Assembly (NCBI RefSeq): GCF_004123905.1
Contig: NZ_MZXW01000031.1
Location: 1 to 53,018 of the forward strand
Source of the DNA: Bradyrhizobium betae
Lineage (GTDB): Bacteria > Pseudomonadota > Alphaproteobacteria > Rhizobiales > Xanthobacteraceae
Length of the DNA stretch: 53,018 bases
Direction: 5' to 3'
Shown: piece by piece, positions 8,618 through 16,498 of the stretch
How positions within the stretch are numbered: position 1 is the first letter of the stretch
Layout: each line of letters starts with the position of its first letter
Program-made: the position numbers and the translations under genes
Notes under the pieces: generated by a model
Seen by the model: the letters and a program-made list of their open reading frames with translations, nothing else
What the model was told of the DNA's origin: nothing
The model's database searches: none

Positions 8618-8703
8618 CGGGGGAGGCGGATGCACCCAAGCGATGGATCCGACGACGGTCCAGACTACAGCGGTCGCGCTAAGGCACGGCCACGAGTAAG
8701 CAG

Positions 8704-9069
8704 CTAGCACGGCGGCCCTCCCTTTTCCTCGCCGAGTTCCTTGATCATGCGGACGAGCTCCTCCGGATGGAAGGGCTTCTGCACGATCCGGCTGCCCGGG
8801 ACGGGGCGTGGCGTAGCGGGCGAAAAGCCTGTCGCGTAGATGACCGGCAGTTTCGGATTGCTTTCGCGGCAGCGCTCGGCGATCTGCCAGCCGTCAATGT
8901 TTCCGGGCAGCCTGACGTCGGTGACCAGCACATCCGCGACGTGGCGCTTGCACCAGTCCAGCGCCTCTTCCCCGTTGCTCGCGTGGATGACGTGGTAGCC
9001 CGCGTCGCGCAACGCTTCGACAACGAATTCACGGATAAGGGGGTCGTCCTCGACGAGAAGTACGCTCAC
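8704..9069 (-). CDS. Single-domain response regulator
   Basis: This CheY-like receiver has no output domain. The phosphorylation site is the aspartate in VTDVRLPG (residue 51), the acidic pocket is VEDDP near the start, and the conserved lysine is in VQKPF (98). The GTG start at 9069 overlaps the previous gene's stop by four bases (GTGA), so translation is probably coupled. An exact EcfG-type promoter at 9108-9132 lies inside the 3' end of that gene and would give a short leader. It probably tunes a kinase cascade by competing for phosphate, as other stand-alone receivers do. Confidence 0.85.
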   Translation of the reverse strand: MSVLLVEDDPLIREFVVEALRDAGYHVIHASNGEEALDWCKRHVADVLVTDVRLPGNIDGWQIAERCRESNPKLPVIYATGFSPATPRPVPGSRIVQKPFHPEELVRMIKELGEEKGGPPC

Positions 9070-9452
9070 TGGCGGCTCACTTGGGATAGCGTTCGCAACG
9101 CATGTCGAACAGCCCAATTGCGTCGTCGTTCCTGACGTGAGCGGGACTGAGGGTTCATGCGTCTCGGCGCAACGCGAGGAACAGGGGGTTTGGCAATGCC
9201 GTTCGTGGCGCCGGCGGTATGAAGCTGCGATCTGCAGTCATCGAGGGCGCCCCATGTCGCGCGAGCGGCCGCTACGGCCATCCAGTCCCGCAGCAGTCCT
9301 CTGTCTTCTCTCGAAAAGGACGCGCGCCGCTTGAGATCGTCCAAGGTTTCGCCGGGATGGCATCGCGCGTAATCCTCGCGGATCAGGGACTCGAGATAGG
9401 TCGGGTCCCTCTCGCTATCGGGATCGAGATGCTGGGGCGGGCCGGTCCTCAT
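9066..9452 (-). CDS. Conserved small protein, paralogue of 21617
   Basis: The first 75 residues match the protein at 21617-21862 closely: TYLESLIREDYARCHPGETLDDLKRRASFSREDRGLLRDWM. The pattern is helical with a conserved CHPGET turn. The C-terminal 50 residues are arginine-rich and absent from the paralogue; this part overlaps a promoter for the next gene and may be poorly constrained. Its stop overlaps the receiver start as GTGA. Function is unknown; the cysteine-histidine pair could bind metal, but nothing else supports that. Confidence 0.7.
   Translation of the reverse strand: MRTGPPQHLDPDSERDPTYLESLIREDYARCHPGETLDDLKRRASFSREDRGLLRDWMAVAAARATWGALDDCRSQLHTAGATNGIAKPPVPRVAPRRMNPQSRSRQERRRNWAVRHALRTLSQVSRQ
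9108..9132 (-). promoter_or_regulatory. EcfG-type promoter for the receiver gene
   Basis: On the minus strand this reads GGAAC, 17 bases, then GTT. The -10 half lies about 40 bases before the GTG start of the receiver at 9069. Confidence 0.65.
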
Positions 9453-9581
9453 GGTTTTCCTCTAGCGCGCGGTGGAGGCGCCTTGATGCAGCACACAACG
9501 GGGAGAGCAATCGTTGGTTCGGGCCGGATCCTGCCTTGGGCACGTTGACGGCGTCGGGGCCCGGCTACAGAAGCCGAGACG

Positions 9582-9606
9582 GGAACCTCCGCAAATTCGA
9601 GCCGTT
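9582..9606 (+). promoter_or_regulatory. EcfG-type promoter for a zinc-ribbon gene
   Basis: GGAAC, 16 bases, CGTT, the full consensus. It ends 36 bases before the ATG at 9643. Confidence 0.7.
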
Positions 9607-9642
9607 CGCAGCCATGGGGCTCAGCTCGAAGGAGTCATGGCG

Positions 9643-9825
9643 ATGATCGAAAGCGATACGCTTTTGGAGAAATGTCCGCGCTGCGGCGCCTGGCCCATGG
9701 CGGCGAATTTGCACCGGACGTCCTCTGCGCAGCCGAACATCCGCTTCAGATGTCCGAGGTGCCACGGTGACGAGGCTGGCCGGCTGCGTCGTCCGTTCGC
9801 GCAGCGGGATCTGGACGCGGCCTGA
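9643..9825 (+). CDS. Small zinc-ribbon protein
   Basis: This 60-residue protein has two CxxC knuckles, CPRCGAWP and CPRCHGDE, separated by about 25 residues, a typical zinc ribbon. The ATG at 9643 is preferred to the one at 9637 because GAAGGAG then stands eight bases upstream. The stop overlaps the next ATG as TGATG, so the following frame may be translationally coupled. The EcfG-type promoter at 9582 predicts induction in stress. Confidence 0.65.
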   Translation: MIESDTLLEKCPRCGAWPMAANLHRTSSAQPNIRFRCPRCHGDEAGRLRRPFAQRDLDAA

Positions 9826-10069
9826 TGAAGATCCGGACCCATTCCGAAAGTCACATCGTCGAACTCGTGACGGCTCGCAATGGCAGGTGTTTCCGGGCGA
9901 TCTGGATCTCACCCTCGCTTGGAAGCCCGAAACCGATCTGACGGTCGCTACCGTGGATGACGACGTAGCCTCGCACGCGCTGGTCGGCGGCGGCGTCAAG
10001 GTCCGCGTCCTGCCAGCCGGCGAAAGCTGGCCGGTGCGCGAGGTCAAGGACGCGCTGAAGCAAGGTTGA
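9825..10069 (+). pseudogene. Small gene with probable frameshift
   Basis: The first frame, from ATG 9825, reads MKIRTHSESHIVELVTARNG and then loses sense, stopping at 9939. A second frame then carries coding-like sequence, SQWQVFPGDLDLTLAWKPE to LPAGESWPVREVKDALKQG, ending at 10067-10069. Joining them near 9885 gives a sensible protein of about 80 residues. The TGATG overlap with the gene upstream supports the first start. I do not recognise the family. It may instead be a sequencing error. Confidence 0.45.
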
Positions 10070-10189
10070 TCGCCCGACCGCCCGATACGCCGACCGCGAG
10101 GCGAACGTTCCGTGCCTCTTGGGCTGGTCAATCGAGCCTGAAGAGCGCTGGGGTGGGCGGCCGAATCCCGGCCGGCGAACCGACCTTCT

Positions 10190-10387
10190 TCAAGCCTCGC
10201 CGGTGCCGGAGAAGAGCGTCGCCGGCGGAGTGGTGCGCGCCGCCGGCAACGGACGAGCGCTTCCGGACGGTCGGCTCTTGGCATCGTACTTCTTCGCCAG
10301 GTCCAGCAGACGCCTGCGAGTGAATGGGTCGCCCTTTTCCGCCAGCTCGCGCGCTCGCTGCGCGAAGCCCCTGTAGAACTCTTCCAT
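10190..10387 (-). CDS. Small helical protein, 'DPFTRRRLLDLA' family, copy 1
   Basis: The 65-residue protein begins MEEFYRGFAQRARELAEKGD and continues PFTRRRLLDLAKKYDAK, followed by a proline-rich linker and a closing GEA. Close paralogues lie at 21238-21447 and 24028-24237. The layout suggests two short helices and a disordered tail. The conserved FYxxxAxRxRxxAxxxDPFxRRRLLxLAxxYxAK pattern across three copies shows it is a real coding family. Function is unknown. Confidence 0.7.
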   Translation of the reverse strand: MEEFYRGFAQRARELAEKGDPFTRRRLLDLAKKYDAKSRPSGSARPLPAARTTPPATLFSGTGEA

Positions 10388-10506
10388 GACGATACCCGCA
10401 ACATCACGAAAGCCGGATTTCAGTAGCTGGCGGAGCTCGCGTCAAGAGACTTGTGCATGTGCCTGCCCGGGAAGCGGCGCTACGCTGTCCGAGGCGGGGG
10501 AGTTAA

Positions 10507-10686
10507 ATGTCACTGCTGTATCCGATCCGGAAGCCGTGCCCTCATTGCGGGCGGCCGATGAAGCTTGTCCAGGACGCCAGAGTCGCCGAACGCTACGTCT
10601 GTCCCGATTGCAAAGACGATCCGCTGCACGATCCTGCCGCCCGGAAGTGGGTCGAGAGCCCGCTGAAGCCGCCCACTCGGCTCTAG
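10507..10686 (+). CDS. Zinc-ribbon small protein, copy 1
   Basis: This 59-codon frame starts MSLLYPIRKPCPHCGRPMK and carries two CxxC motifs (CPHCG, CPDCK), then DDPLHDPAARKW and SPLKPPTRL. A strong GGGGGAG lies before the ATG. It is paralogous to the gene at 20918 and to a frameshifted copy at 23690. The fixed tail 'DDPLHDPAA.KW..SPL.PP' after the ribbon suggests a partner-binding segment. It probably binds zinc; its partner is unknown. Confidence 0.75.
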   Translation: MSLLYPIRKPCPHCGRPMKLVQDARVAERYVCPDCKDDPLHDPAARKWVESPLKPPTRL

Positions 10687-11052
10687 GTCCACGGACGGAA
10701 ATAAGGCGCCTTGGTCGAAAGGGCCGCCGACCTCAAAGAACCGTGGATCTGCGGATCGATCGCGGCGATGAGGCGCCCGATGCCGCGGGCCAGATGTCTC
10801 GCAGCCTACGCCACGCTGTTCAGCCATTGAAGGGGCGCCGAGAGAGATTTTGCGCCGCAGCGTCTGAATCGATTGCCGTTCCACCCAAATTGATGTGAGA
10901 TCAATGAAGTCCTCGGTCGGGACGGATTTCAGAACAACGCATTTTTCGTGGAGGATTTCGATGCTGCGAGCGGGCGTCTCATCTCTTTTCCTGTTGACCT
11001 CGTTGCTGTCGGCGATACCCAAGCCGGCGTCTCAGAAGTAGAGGGGCGCAGC
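10687..11052. other. No gene seen
   Basis: Open frames are present on both strands, but none has a convincing start, composition or family pattern. The last 40 bases form the leader of the 66-aa gene at 11053, including GAGGGG. Confidence 0.5.
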
Positions 11053-11253
11053 ATGCTCGACGCGGCCACCACGGCGCTGCTGCGCGCCGTCCTCGACGAG
11101 GTCTGCGGAAGCGTTCCCAGCCACGAGACCGGCGCCAAGGCGCACGTCGCCTCCAAGATCCTGGAGGCCGCCGCCCAGGGCGAGACCCCGCCCGAAAGCC
11201 TGAAATTCGTCGGTCGCAGGGCTCTCTCCGAAGCGCCGACGATGTGGCGGTAA
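11053..11253 (+). CDS. Cassette gene A, copy 1 (66 aa helical protein)
   Basis: The protein starts MLDAATTALLRAVLDEVC and continues HETGAKAHVASKILEAAAQG to RRALSEAPTMWR. It is nearly all helix. The paralogue at 18384-18584 has the same length and is followed by the same partner gene, so the two-gene unit is duplicated. The ATG at 11053 has GAGGGGCG before it. The pattern is familiar from Bradyrhizobium, where it is annotated as hypothetical; function is unknown. Confidence 0.75.
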   Translation: MLDAATTALLRAVLDEVCGSVPSHETGAKAHVASKILEAAAQGETPPESLKFVGRRALSEAPTMWR

Positions 11254-11275
11254 CGGCGGATCGCGGGAGCGTCCG

Positions 11276-11677
11276 GTGAATTTCCAGGTGACAGTGTTGA
11301 AGATCCTGGTGAGCTATCCAGACGGGTTCGCTCCGATGGCGGACCTCAAGCGCGACATGGCGATCCTTGCGACCAGCGGACGGGACTGGGCCGAACGCAC
11401 GAAGCGGCTCGCCGCGCGCGTTCCGGATCTGGATATCTTTTCGCATGGCCTGATCGATCGCCTGAACGGCGGCTGGCGCATCACCGACAAGGGACGCTCC
11501 GTGCTCAAGTTCATGGAAGCCCGGCCGGACACTCAGGCGGCGGCGTCCGAAGAGGTGCCTGCGCCCGGATTAGCCGCACCACCGCTGCGCCTGCCAGCCG
11601 AGGTCGGACGGCGCCGCCATGCACGCCTTCAGCGCCGCCGCGCGGCTCGCGAGCGGACCAGGGCCAATGCCTCATAA
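11276..11677 (+). CDS. Cassette gene B, copy 1 (winged-helix-like)
   Basis: The 133-residue protein starts at GTG 11276, 22 bases after gene A. Its first 85 residues, VTVLKILVSYPDGFAPMADL to DRLNGGWRITDKGRSVLKFME, have the helix and wing order of a small winged-helix domain ('GWRIT.KGR.VL.FME' resembles the end of such domains). The tail is arginine- and alanine-rich (RRRAARERTRANAS), suiting DNA binding. The paralogue at 17976-18371 keeps both ends but differs in the linker. I infer a DNA-binding role; no family is certain. Confidence 0.7.
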   Translation: MNFQVTVLKILVSYPDGFAPMADLKRDMAILATSGRDWAERTKRLAARVPDLDIFSHGLIDRLNGGWRITDKGRSVLKFMEARPDTQAAASEEVPAPGLAAPPLRLPAEVGRRRHARLQRRRAARERTRANAS

Positions 11678-11721
11678 AGGCCGTTCTGGGACTCGCCCGG
11701 GTCGGGGCGCTGCCGGTTGCT

Positions 11722-11874
11722 TCAGAGGAGACCAGGGCCGACTCCGTAGGTCATGGCCGCCAGAAGGGACTGCAGCAGGCCCGCGCCGCAGAAGATCAGG
11801 ACGATCTTCAGATCCTCGATATCGACATCCGCGCCGGTCGTGCGCCAGAGCACCTTCGTCAACGCGGCCATCAT
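11722..11874 (-). CDS. One-helix membrane protein
   Basis: This 50-residue frame starts at ATG 11874 (or the next ATG at 11871) after a strong GGAGGAGGAGG. A polar N-terminus (TKVLWRTTGADVDIEDLK) precedes a single hydrophobic segment, IVLIFCGAGLLQSLLAAM, so it should be an inner-membrane microprotein. No family is recognised. Confidence 0.6.
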   Translation of the reverse strand: MMAALTKVLWRTTGADVDIEDLKIVLIFCGAGLLQSLLAAMTYGVGPGLL

Positions 11875-12199
11875 CTGCCTCCTCCTCCGAAAGGACGTGA
11901 TGGACAGCATAGTCCGGTCCGGAGGCTTGGCGTGTGAACTGCCTCTCAAATCGATGCGCGTAGGATTGATGCTCATGATGCAGCGACGGTGGCTCGTCGA
12001 GTGCCATCATGTCTCGCCCGAACCGAGAAGGGACGTCACCGGCGGGACGAGGCGCCGCCGCCTGTGCCCGGTCGCCCAGGAGAGATGGAATCAAGGAACC
12101 GCCCAAACCCGTAATTTCCCGGACTCAACATCCGGGAGTCATTTTGCTTGGCTCGGCTCGCCGGGGCTATTTTCAGCACGGTCCAATTTCATCCGGCAA
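11875..12199. other. No gene seen between 11875 and the terminator
   Basis: Apart from the Shine-Dalgarno of the 50-aa gene and the hairpin at 12200-12229, I see nothing with coding character here. Confidence 0.5.
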
Positions 12200-12229
12200 A
12201 CGCCGCTGTCTTTGCGCAGCGGCGTTTTC
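12200..12229 (-). terminator. Stem-loop terminator after the NYN gene
   Basis: A nine-base-pair stem (ACGCCGCTG with CAGCGGCGT) and an eight-base loop lie 38 bases beyond the stop at 12267. It has a T-run on the plus side and a shorter one on the minus side, so it may work both ways. Confidence 0.6.
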
Positions 12230-12266
12230 GTTGCATGGCGTTCTCGAGGCTTGGCGACGCCCGACT

Positions 12267-12824
12267 TCAGGACCTTGATTCGTCGCCCTCACGCGGTACC
12301 GGAAGCGGATCGCGGCCGATCCTGGACCGCAGTTCGACCAGATCGATGAAGACGTCGGCCTGTCGGCGTAGCTCATCGGCGACCATCGGCGGCCGGCTGG
12401 CGATCGTCGAGACCACCGTGACCCGGACTCCGCGGCGTTGCACGGCCTCGACGAGGCAGCGAAAACCGCCGTCGCCGGACAAAAGGATCATCTCGTCGAC
12501 CCGTTCGGCCAGCTCCATCGCGTCGACGGCGATTTCGACGGCCATGTTGCCTTTGACCTTGCGCCGACCGAGGTCGTTGACGAATTCCTTGGTGCCCTTT
12601 GTGATCACCGTGTAGCCGTTGTAGTCCAGCCAATCGACCAGCGGACGGATCGACGAATATTCCTGGTCCTCCATGACGGCCGTGTAATAGAGGGCGCGGA
12701 CCAGCACACCGCGGTCGCCGAATTCCTTCAACAGGCGCTTGTAGTCGATGTCGAACCCAAGCACCTTCGTGGCGGCGTACAGATTGGGACCATCGATGAG
12801 CACCGTGATCTTGGCTGCGGACAT
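12267..12824 (-). CDS. NYN-domain (LabA/DUF88-like) protein
   Basis: The 185-residue product carries one NYN/PIN-like nuclease domain. It has the acidic residues such domains use for metal: VLIDGPNLY near the N-terminus, VEIAVDAMELAE (residue about 100) and LLSGDGGFRCLVEAVQRRG (about 118-136). It is the standard length for LabA-type proteins, which are thought to cut RNA. The ATG at 12824 opens MSAAKITVLIDGPN; sequence before it does not look coding. It stands alone on the minus strand, next to the terminator at 12200. Confidence 0.85.
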   Translation of the reverse strand: MSAAKITVLIDGPNLYAATKVLGFDIDYKRLLKEFGDRGVLVRALYYTAVMEDQEYSSIRPLVDWLDYNGYTVITKGTKEFVNDLGRRKVKGNMAVEIAVDAMELAERVDEMILLSGDGGFRCLVEAVQRRGVRVTVVSTIASRPPMVADELRRQADVFIDLVELRSRIGRDPLPVPREGDESRS

Positions 12825-13048
12825 CCTGGTTGCTCGATTGGCCTGACCGAGACGGCATCGCCTCGGCTCCCCGCCCGTCAGTTCCAAGCGTCGCCAGACG
12901 TGAGCTGGCCTCTCGCTCGCGTCGGTGCGGGGGGACGGACAAAAGCTATCCGGCGCCGCGCTTTTCTTCAAAAGCATTTTCATTAATTCTGAACCAACTC
13001 CTACGAAACCGAGACGACCGTACAGCACGACTGAGTGACAGGCTGGCT

Positions 13049-13321
13049 ATGTCCTATCGACTTCCGATTTTCGATTTCCGCCTGCAGACCCGTCGAAGGG
13101 GCTGCAGGTGGTATCTGTTCACTGGCGAGGGCCGTGTTGTCATGCAAGGCTCGGAAGCAACCCGCGCTGCCGCCAGCTACCAGGCAACCCGTGCGCTATT
13201 TCTAATGCTACTGGGTTCGGCGCGAGGGCCGACTACGTTGCCTAGCCGTGGGTTGAGCCGCTCGCCGGACCTGTCCAAGAAAGGCGAGGGCACGGGCCGC
13301 ACAAGTCGGTCGCAGATCTGA
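13049..13321 (+). CDS. Conserved hypothetical protein
   Basis: The 90-residue product starts MSYRLPIFDFRLQTRRRG; its first 55 residues (to ATRAAASYQATRALFLMLL) match a small family I associate with Bradyrhizobium. The tail after that looks unconserved and may have been extended by a lost stop. There is no membrane segment apart from a weak hydrophobic LFLMLL. Function is unknown. Confidence 0.6.
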   Translation: MSYRLPIFDFRLQTRRRGCRWYLFTGEGRVVMQGSEATRAAASYQATRALFLMLLGSARGPTTLPSRGLSRSPDLSKKGEGTGRTSRSQI

Positions 13322-13663
13322 CAGGGGGCTCTCTCGTCGGCGGAAACGTGGTCCGGGAACACCGGCGTGATGTCAGGTGGTTCAAAGCTCGCGGTCGCGA
13401 ACTCGCCTTAGGCCGGCCGCAGGCCGACGACCGGCCGGTGGCAGGTCAGGCTGCTGCGCTCCCACGAGCCGGCGGCACGATGTTCTTCGCGAAATTTTCC
13501 GACGACATTTATCAAGGTGCCATCCTTCCGCTTGCGCGCGAAGGCTGTTCCGCAGAATCCAGGGCGGCCTTGGCGGACATTCCTTCAATCAGCGCCGATC
13601 GATCACCGCGTCGTAGCCGTGCAAAGGAACCCGCATGGTCCGCGACCGCCGAGCGCGCAGGAA
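13322..13663. other. No confident gene
   Basis: A frame on the plus strand includes MFFAKFSDDIYQGAILPLAREG, which is coding-like for a few residues but degenerates into arginine-rich sequence. I would call it unassigned. Confidence 0.4.
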
Positions 13664-14446
13664 TCAGCCGTCGGCCGGCTTCTCGGGCAGGTCGAGCACG
13701 TCGCGGATCTTCGCGGCCAAGTCGTTGAAACTGAAGGGCTTGACGATCAGCTGCACGCCCTTATCGAGACGGCCATTATGAATGATCGCATTGCGGGCGT
13801 AGCCCGTCCTGAACAGCACCTTCAGCGACGGGCGCAACGCTTTGGCTTGGGAGGCAATCTGCGCGCCCGTCAAGCCTCCCGGTAGCACAACATCCGTGAA
13901 CAGGAGGTCCACTCGCGGCTGTCGGTCAAGAATGCGCAGAGCCGCCGGCCCATCGTGAGCCTCCAGCACGCGATAGCCGAGTTCGCACAAGCTGTCGACG
14001 GAATACGCTCTCACGTCATCGTCGTCTTCGACAACCAGAATTATTTCTCCCTGCGCGGCTTCGGGGTTGAGTGGTTCGTCGGAAGCTGCGTTGTCCGCTG
14101 CATCGCCGGCCAAGCGCGGGAGGTACAGCTTGACGGTCGTGCCCTCGCCCGTCTCCGAATAGATTTTGATATGGCCGCCGGATTGCTTGACGAACCCATA
14201 GACCTGGCTGAGCCCGAGACCCGTACCCTTGCCGACCGGCTTGGTGGTGAAGAACGGCTCGAAGGCCTGAGCGATCGTCGCGGCGTCCATACCGACGCCG
14301 GTGTCGGTGACCGAGATCACTACATATTGGCCAGCCACGACTTCAGTGTGAGCGGCAACATAGGCTTCGTCGATGTGTGCGTTGCCTGTCTCCAGCCAGT
14401 TCGAGATCTGATTCGATGCGGACGGCATTGTCGTCGAAACTTCCAT
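13664..14446 (-). pseudogene. N-terminally truncated hybrid histidine kinase
   Basis: What remains is the second half of a HATPase domain (VTDTGVGM, FEPFFTT, GTGLGLSQVYGFVKQSGG) and a complete receiver with FTDVVLPG as the phosphorylation site. The sensor, HisKA domain and ATPase N-box are missing; homology begins at LETGNAHIDE, just after where the N-box would be. The intact relative at 45477-47438 shows what was lost. A start at 14446 exists, so a kinase-dead receiver might still be made, but I consider it a fragment. Confidence 0.8.
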
Positions 14447-15042
14447 GCCGGCCGGCTTTTTCCCGAGGCGGCCAGTTCGCTCGTCTTCTCCACTTCGCGT
14501 TGTCGCCGTCCTTACGACCTCGTTCGACTAATAGCCCCGGAAGTAGGCGCCTATTGCACCACTCGCTCCAGATAATTTCCGCCTCTAAACGAGCAGCAGT
14601 TGCTTGGTCGCAAGGTGGTGTTCGAACAAACCTAAGACGCGGCAATGGTCCAGTTCGGCGGCCTCACCTTGCGTCGTAGGTTCAAATCCCGGACGTGCAA
14701 CCATCTCAAATTGCTATTTGAGGCGGTAGCCTAGTAACGTTCAAGCAAGTCCTCTGCGTCCCGAACGCAGTGAGCATCTTCTAAGCTATTGATATTTCTT
14801 GCTGCGACGGGCACATCCGCCCCGTTTTGTTCATGCTTGTTTCAGCCAATTCGTTGCGATTTCATTGCGGCGTTCTGGAGCGAGTACGGGGAAGACCGCC
14901 GCGACCTCCCTCTACCTTAACGGGTCGGTACGGCTAGTCTCGCTACCTGGTCCTGAAAGCCATCGAACGATGCGTTGACAGCGCGCTCGGCATAGTTGGC
15001 AATGACTACTTACGAGTCATTTTTCACTTTGAGGAGGACACC
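14447..15042. other. Intergenic region with no gene seen
   Basis: This stretch starts at the kinase breakpoint. It includes a string near 14674-14702 ending GTGCAACCA that looks like a decayed tRNA 3' end, but its stems do not pair. Its last 50 bases hold a TTGACA near 14974 and the ribosome binding site GGAGGA of the gene at 15043. Confidence 0.5.
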
Positions 15043-15270
15043 ATGAAGAAGCTTATCGTGTGCGGCGCTCTCGCCGCCTTCGCCCTCGGCACGCAGGCCG
15101 CCAGCGCCGCCGAGTTCTACATCGTGCGCGACGCCACCACCAAGAAGTGCACCGTCGTCGACACCAAGCCGACCACCACCACCACGACGGTCGTGGGCGA
15201 CGGCGTCTACAAGACCAAGGTCGAGGCGGAGTCCGCGGTCAAGACCACGAAGGTCTGCACCGAGCAGTAA
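15043..15270 (+). CDS. Small secreted protein
   Basis: The 75-residue precursor has a clear signal peptide, MKKLIVCGALAAFALG to ASAAEF. The mature part of about 52 residues contains two cysteines (KKCTVVD and KVCTEQ) that could form a disulfide and a threonine-rich middle. GAGGAGG precedes the ATG. The family appears common in Bradyrhizobium, unnamed. It is followed 58 bases later by a 26-aa microprotein and a shared terminator, so the two are probably one transcript. Confidence 0.8.
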   Translation: MKKLIVCGALAAFALGTQAASAAEFYIVRDATTKKCTVVDTKPTTTTTTVVGDGVYKTKVEAESAVKTTKVCTEQ

Positions 15271-15327
15271 TAGTCGCGACGGCGGCAAGAGCCGTCTGAA
15301 GCGTTCTGACAACAATTGGAGGAGAAA

Positions 15328-15408
15328 ATGCCCGTACTGATTTTGTGGGCCGTTCCAGCCGTCCTGGTTGTTGGCGGCGTCGGCTATTTCCTGGTTCACA
15401 TGCACTGA
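15328..15408 (+). CDS. 26-aa one-helix membrane microprotein
   Basis: MPVLILWAVPAVLVVGGVG followed by YFLVHMH is a single hydrophobic helix. A near-perfect ribosome binding site, GGAGGAGAAA, lies directly before the ATG, and a strong terminator follows the stop, so expression is likely. A similar-sized one-helix peptide with a terminal histidine lies at 20104. Confidence 0.7.
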   Translation: MPVLILWAVPAVLVVGGVGYFLVHMH

Positions 15409-15430
15409 GCGGAAACCCCGTACGGATGAA

Positions 15431-15455
15431 CGGCCCGCCCATCTGGGCGGGCCGT
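15431..15455 (+). terminator. Strong rho-independent terminator
   Basis: A perfect ten-base-pair stem, CGGCCCGCCC and GGGCGGGCCG, with loop ATCT, is followed by TTTTT. It ends the 15043-15408 transcript. Confidence 0.9.
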
Positions 15456-15480
15456 TTTTCGTTGCAGCAAGTCCGTACAC

Positions 15481-15507
15481 AAAAAGGGGCCCCGTAGTCG
15501 GGGCCCC
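15481..15507 (-). terminator. Strong rho-independent terminator, opposite direction
   Basis: A nine-base-pair stem, GGGGCCCCG and CGGGGCCCC, with a four-base loop; the plus-strand A5 at 15481-15485 gives a T-run on the minus strand. It ends the PRC-barrel gene at 15532. Confidence 0.85.
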
Positions 15508-15531
15508 AATTCACCGAGAGCACTCGTAGCG

Positions 15532-16047
15532 CTAGTTGTAGTCCGAGTATTTGAACTGCGGAAGCGCCTTCAATTGCTCCTTGTTGCCGCTCATGACGGC
15601 GTGGTCGGGGACCCAATCGTTCGTGGTGCGGTTCGTCGTGGTTGTCGACGCGGTCCCGGTCGTGGTGGTGTCGCGCGACGTGGTCGAAGTGCCGCTCGAG
15701 CTGGTCCGGACCGGCTCTTCAACGAACTTCAGCTTGTCCATGGAGACGGCGATGTCGTGCTCCCCCATGCCGAGGAAGCCGCCGATTCCGATGACCACCG
15801 CGTGGATCTTGCCGCTCTTGTCGACGAGCAGTTCGTTGATGTCGCCGAGCTTCTCGTTGGCTTCGTTGTAGACGTTCAGCCCCATGAGCTTCGAGGCGCG
15901 CCAGTTGCCCTTCAGCGCCATCTTTGCATCGGCCGGGTGGGCCGTGGCCGCCGGGGCGGCGCGATCGGCTGGCTGAGTGGATTGGGCGAAAGCGGCGCCG
16001 CCGATCACGGTAGTGCCGAGCAGAGCAACGGCAAGAATGCTTTTCAT
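15532..16047 (-). CDS. Exported PRC-barrel protein
   Basis: A signal peptide (MKSILAVALLGTTVIGG, AFAQ) leads to a PRC-barrel domain at residues 45-110: WRASKLMGLNVYNEANEKLG, INELLVDKSGKIHAVVIGIGG. A threonine/serine-rich linker follows, then a short conserved tail (WVPDHAVMSGNKEQLKALPQ). Such periplasmic PRC-barrel proteins are abundant in alphaproteobacteria and often stress-induced; partners are unknown. GGAGGAG precedes the ATG, and an exact EcfG-type promoter lies at 16095-16119. Confidence 0.9.
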   Translation of the reverse strand: MKSILAVALLGTTVIGGAAFAQSTQPADRAAPAATAHPADAKMALKGNWRASKLMGLNVYNEANEKLGDINELLVDKSGKIHAVVIGIGGFLGMGEHDIAVSMDKLKFVEEPVRTSSSGTSTTSRDTTTTGTASTTTTNRTTNDWVPDHAVMSGNKEQLKALPQFKYSDYN

Positions 16048-16094
16048 CGATTATCTCCTCCAACGTGAGCCGCGCCCGTCAAGGTGCAGGCGCC

Positions 16095-16119
16095 AACGCT
16101 TGGAATTGCCACTTGTTCC
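16095..16119 (-). promoter_or_regulatory. EcfG-type promoter for the PRC-barrel gene
   Basis: GGAAC, 16 bases, CGTT on the minus strand, 48 bases before the ATG at 16047; full consensus. Confidence 0.75.
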
Positions 16120-16173
16120 CGATTTTGGAACACGGGGCGGCCAGAAGGAGTCGATCCCACTAGATCCCGTTCC

Positions 16174-16395
16174 TTATCGACGTTCGGTGGTCACGACCCG
16201 GACGGAAACGCCCTTACCTTTGGAACGCAGGCAGGCATCAGAGAAATGTGGCCAAACCTGCTTCGAACACTCTGCCACTTCCGTCGAGGAGTCGCGGACC
16301 TGCTGGATCATCGGCTGCGAAGGAGATGCGTCGTCCGCGAGGGCTGGCGTCGCGAGAATGATAAAAGTTGCTGTCGCGGAAAGGATGATTTTCAT
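16174..16395 (-). CDS. Small secreted two-cysteine protein
   Basis: The 73-residue precursor has a signal peptide (MKIILSATATFIILATPALA) and a mature region with ECSKQVWPHFSDACLRSKGK, a pattern common in small exported Bradyrhizobium proteins. The two cysteines, 13 residues apart, probably form a disulfide. AGGAGG precedes the ATG, and an exact EcfG-type promoter ends 21 bases upstream, so the transcript leader would be very short. Function is unknown. Confidence 0.8.
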   Translation of the reverse strand: MKIILSATATFIILATPALADDASPSQPMIQQVRDSSTEVAECSKQVWPHFSDACLRSKGKGVSVRVVTTERR

Positions 16396-16415
16396 GGCGC
16401 CTCCTGATCGGCGTC

Positions 16416-16440
16416 AACGGTTGGCGCCGTCAGCCGTTCC
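16416..16440 (-). promoter_or_regulatory. EcfG-type promoter for the secreted protein at 16174
   Basis: GGAAC, 16 bases, CGTT on the minus strand; full consensus, just ahead of the ATG at 16395. Confidence 0.7.
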
Positions 16441-16498
16441 GGCAGCGATCGAACGAGGCGTGCCGTTCTCGAATCCTTCGCGCCCCACTGCTTTGCCC

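Noticed and set aside
9161..9187. Plus-strand GGAAC followed by CGTT
   Set aside because: Spacing is one base too long, it lies inside a gene, and no plus-strand gene follows.
14674..14702. tRNA 3'-end-like string with GGTTCAAATCCC and GCAACCA
   Set aside because: The T-stem does not pair, no acceptor partner lies upstream, and no cloverleaf can be drawn.
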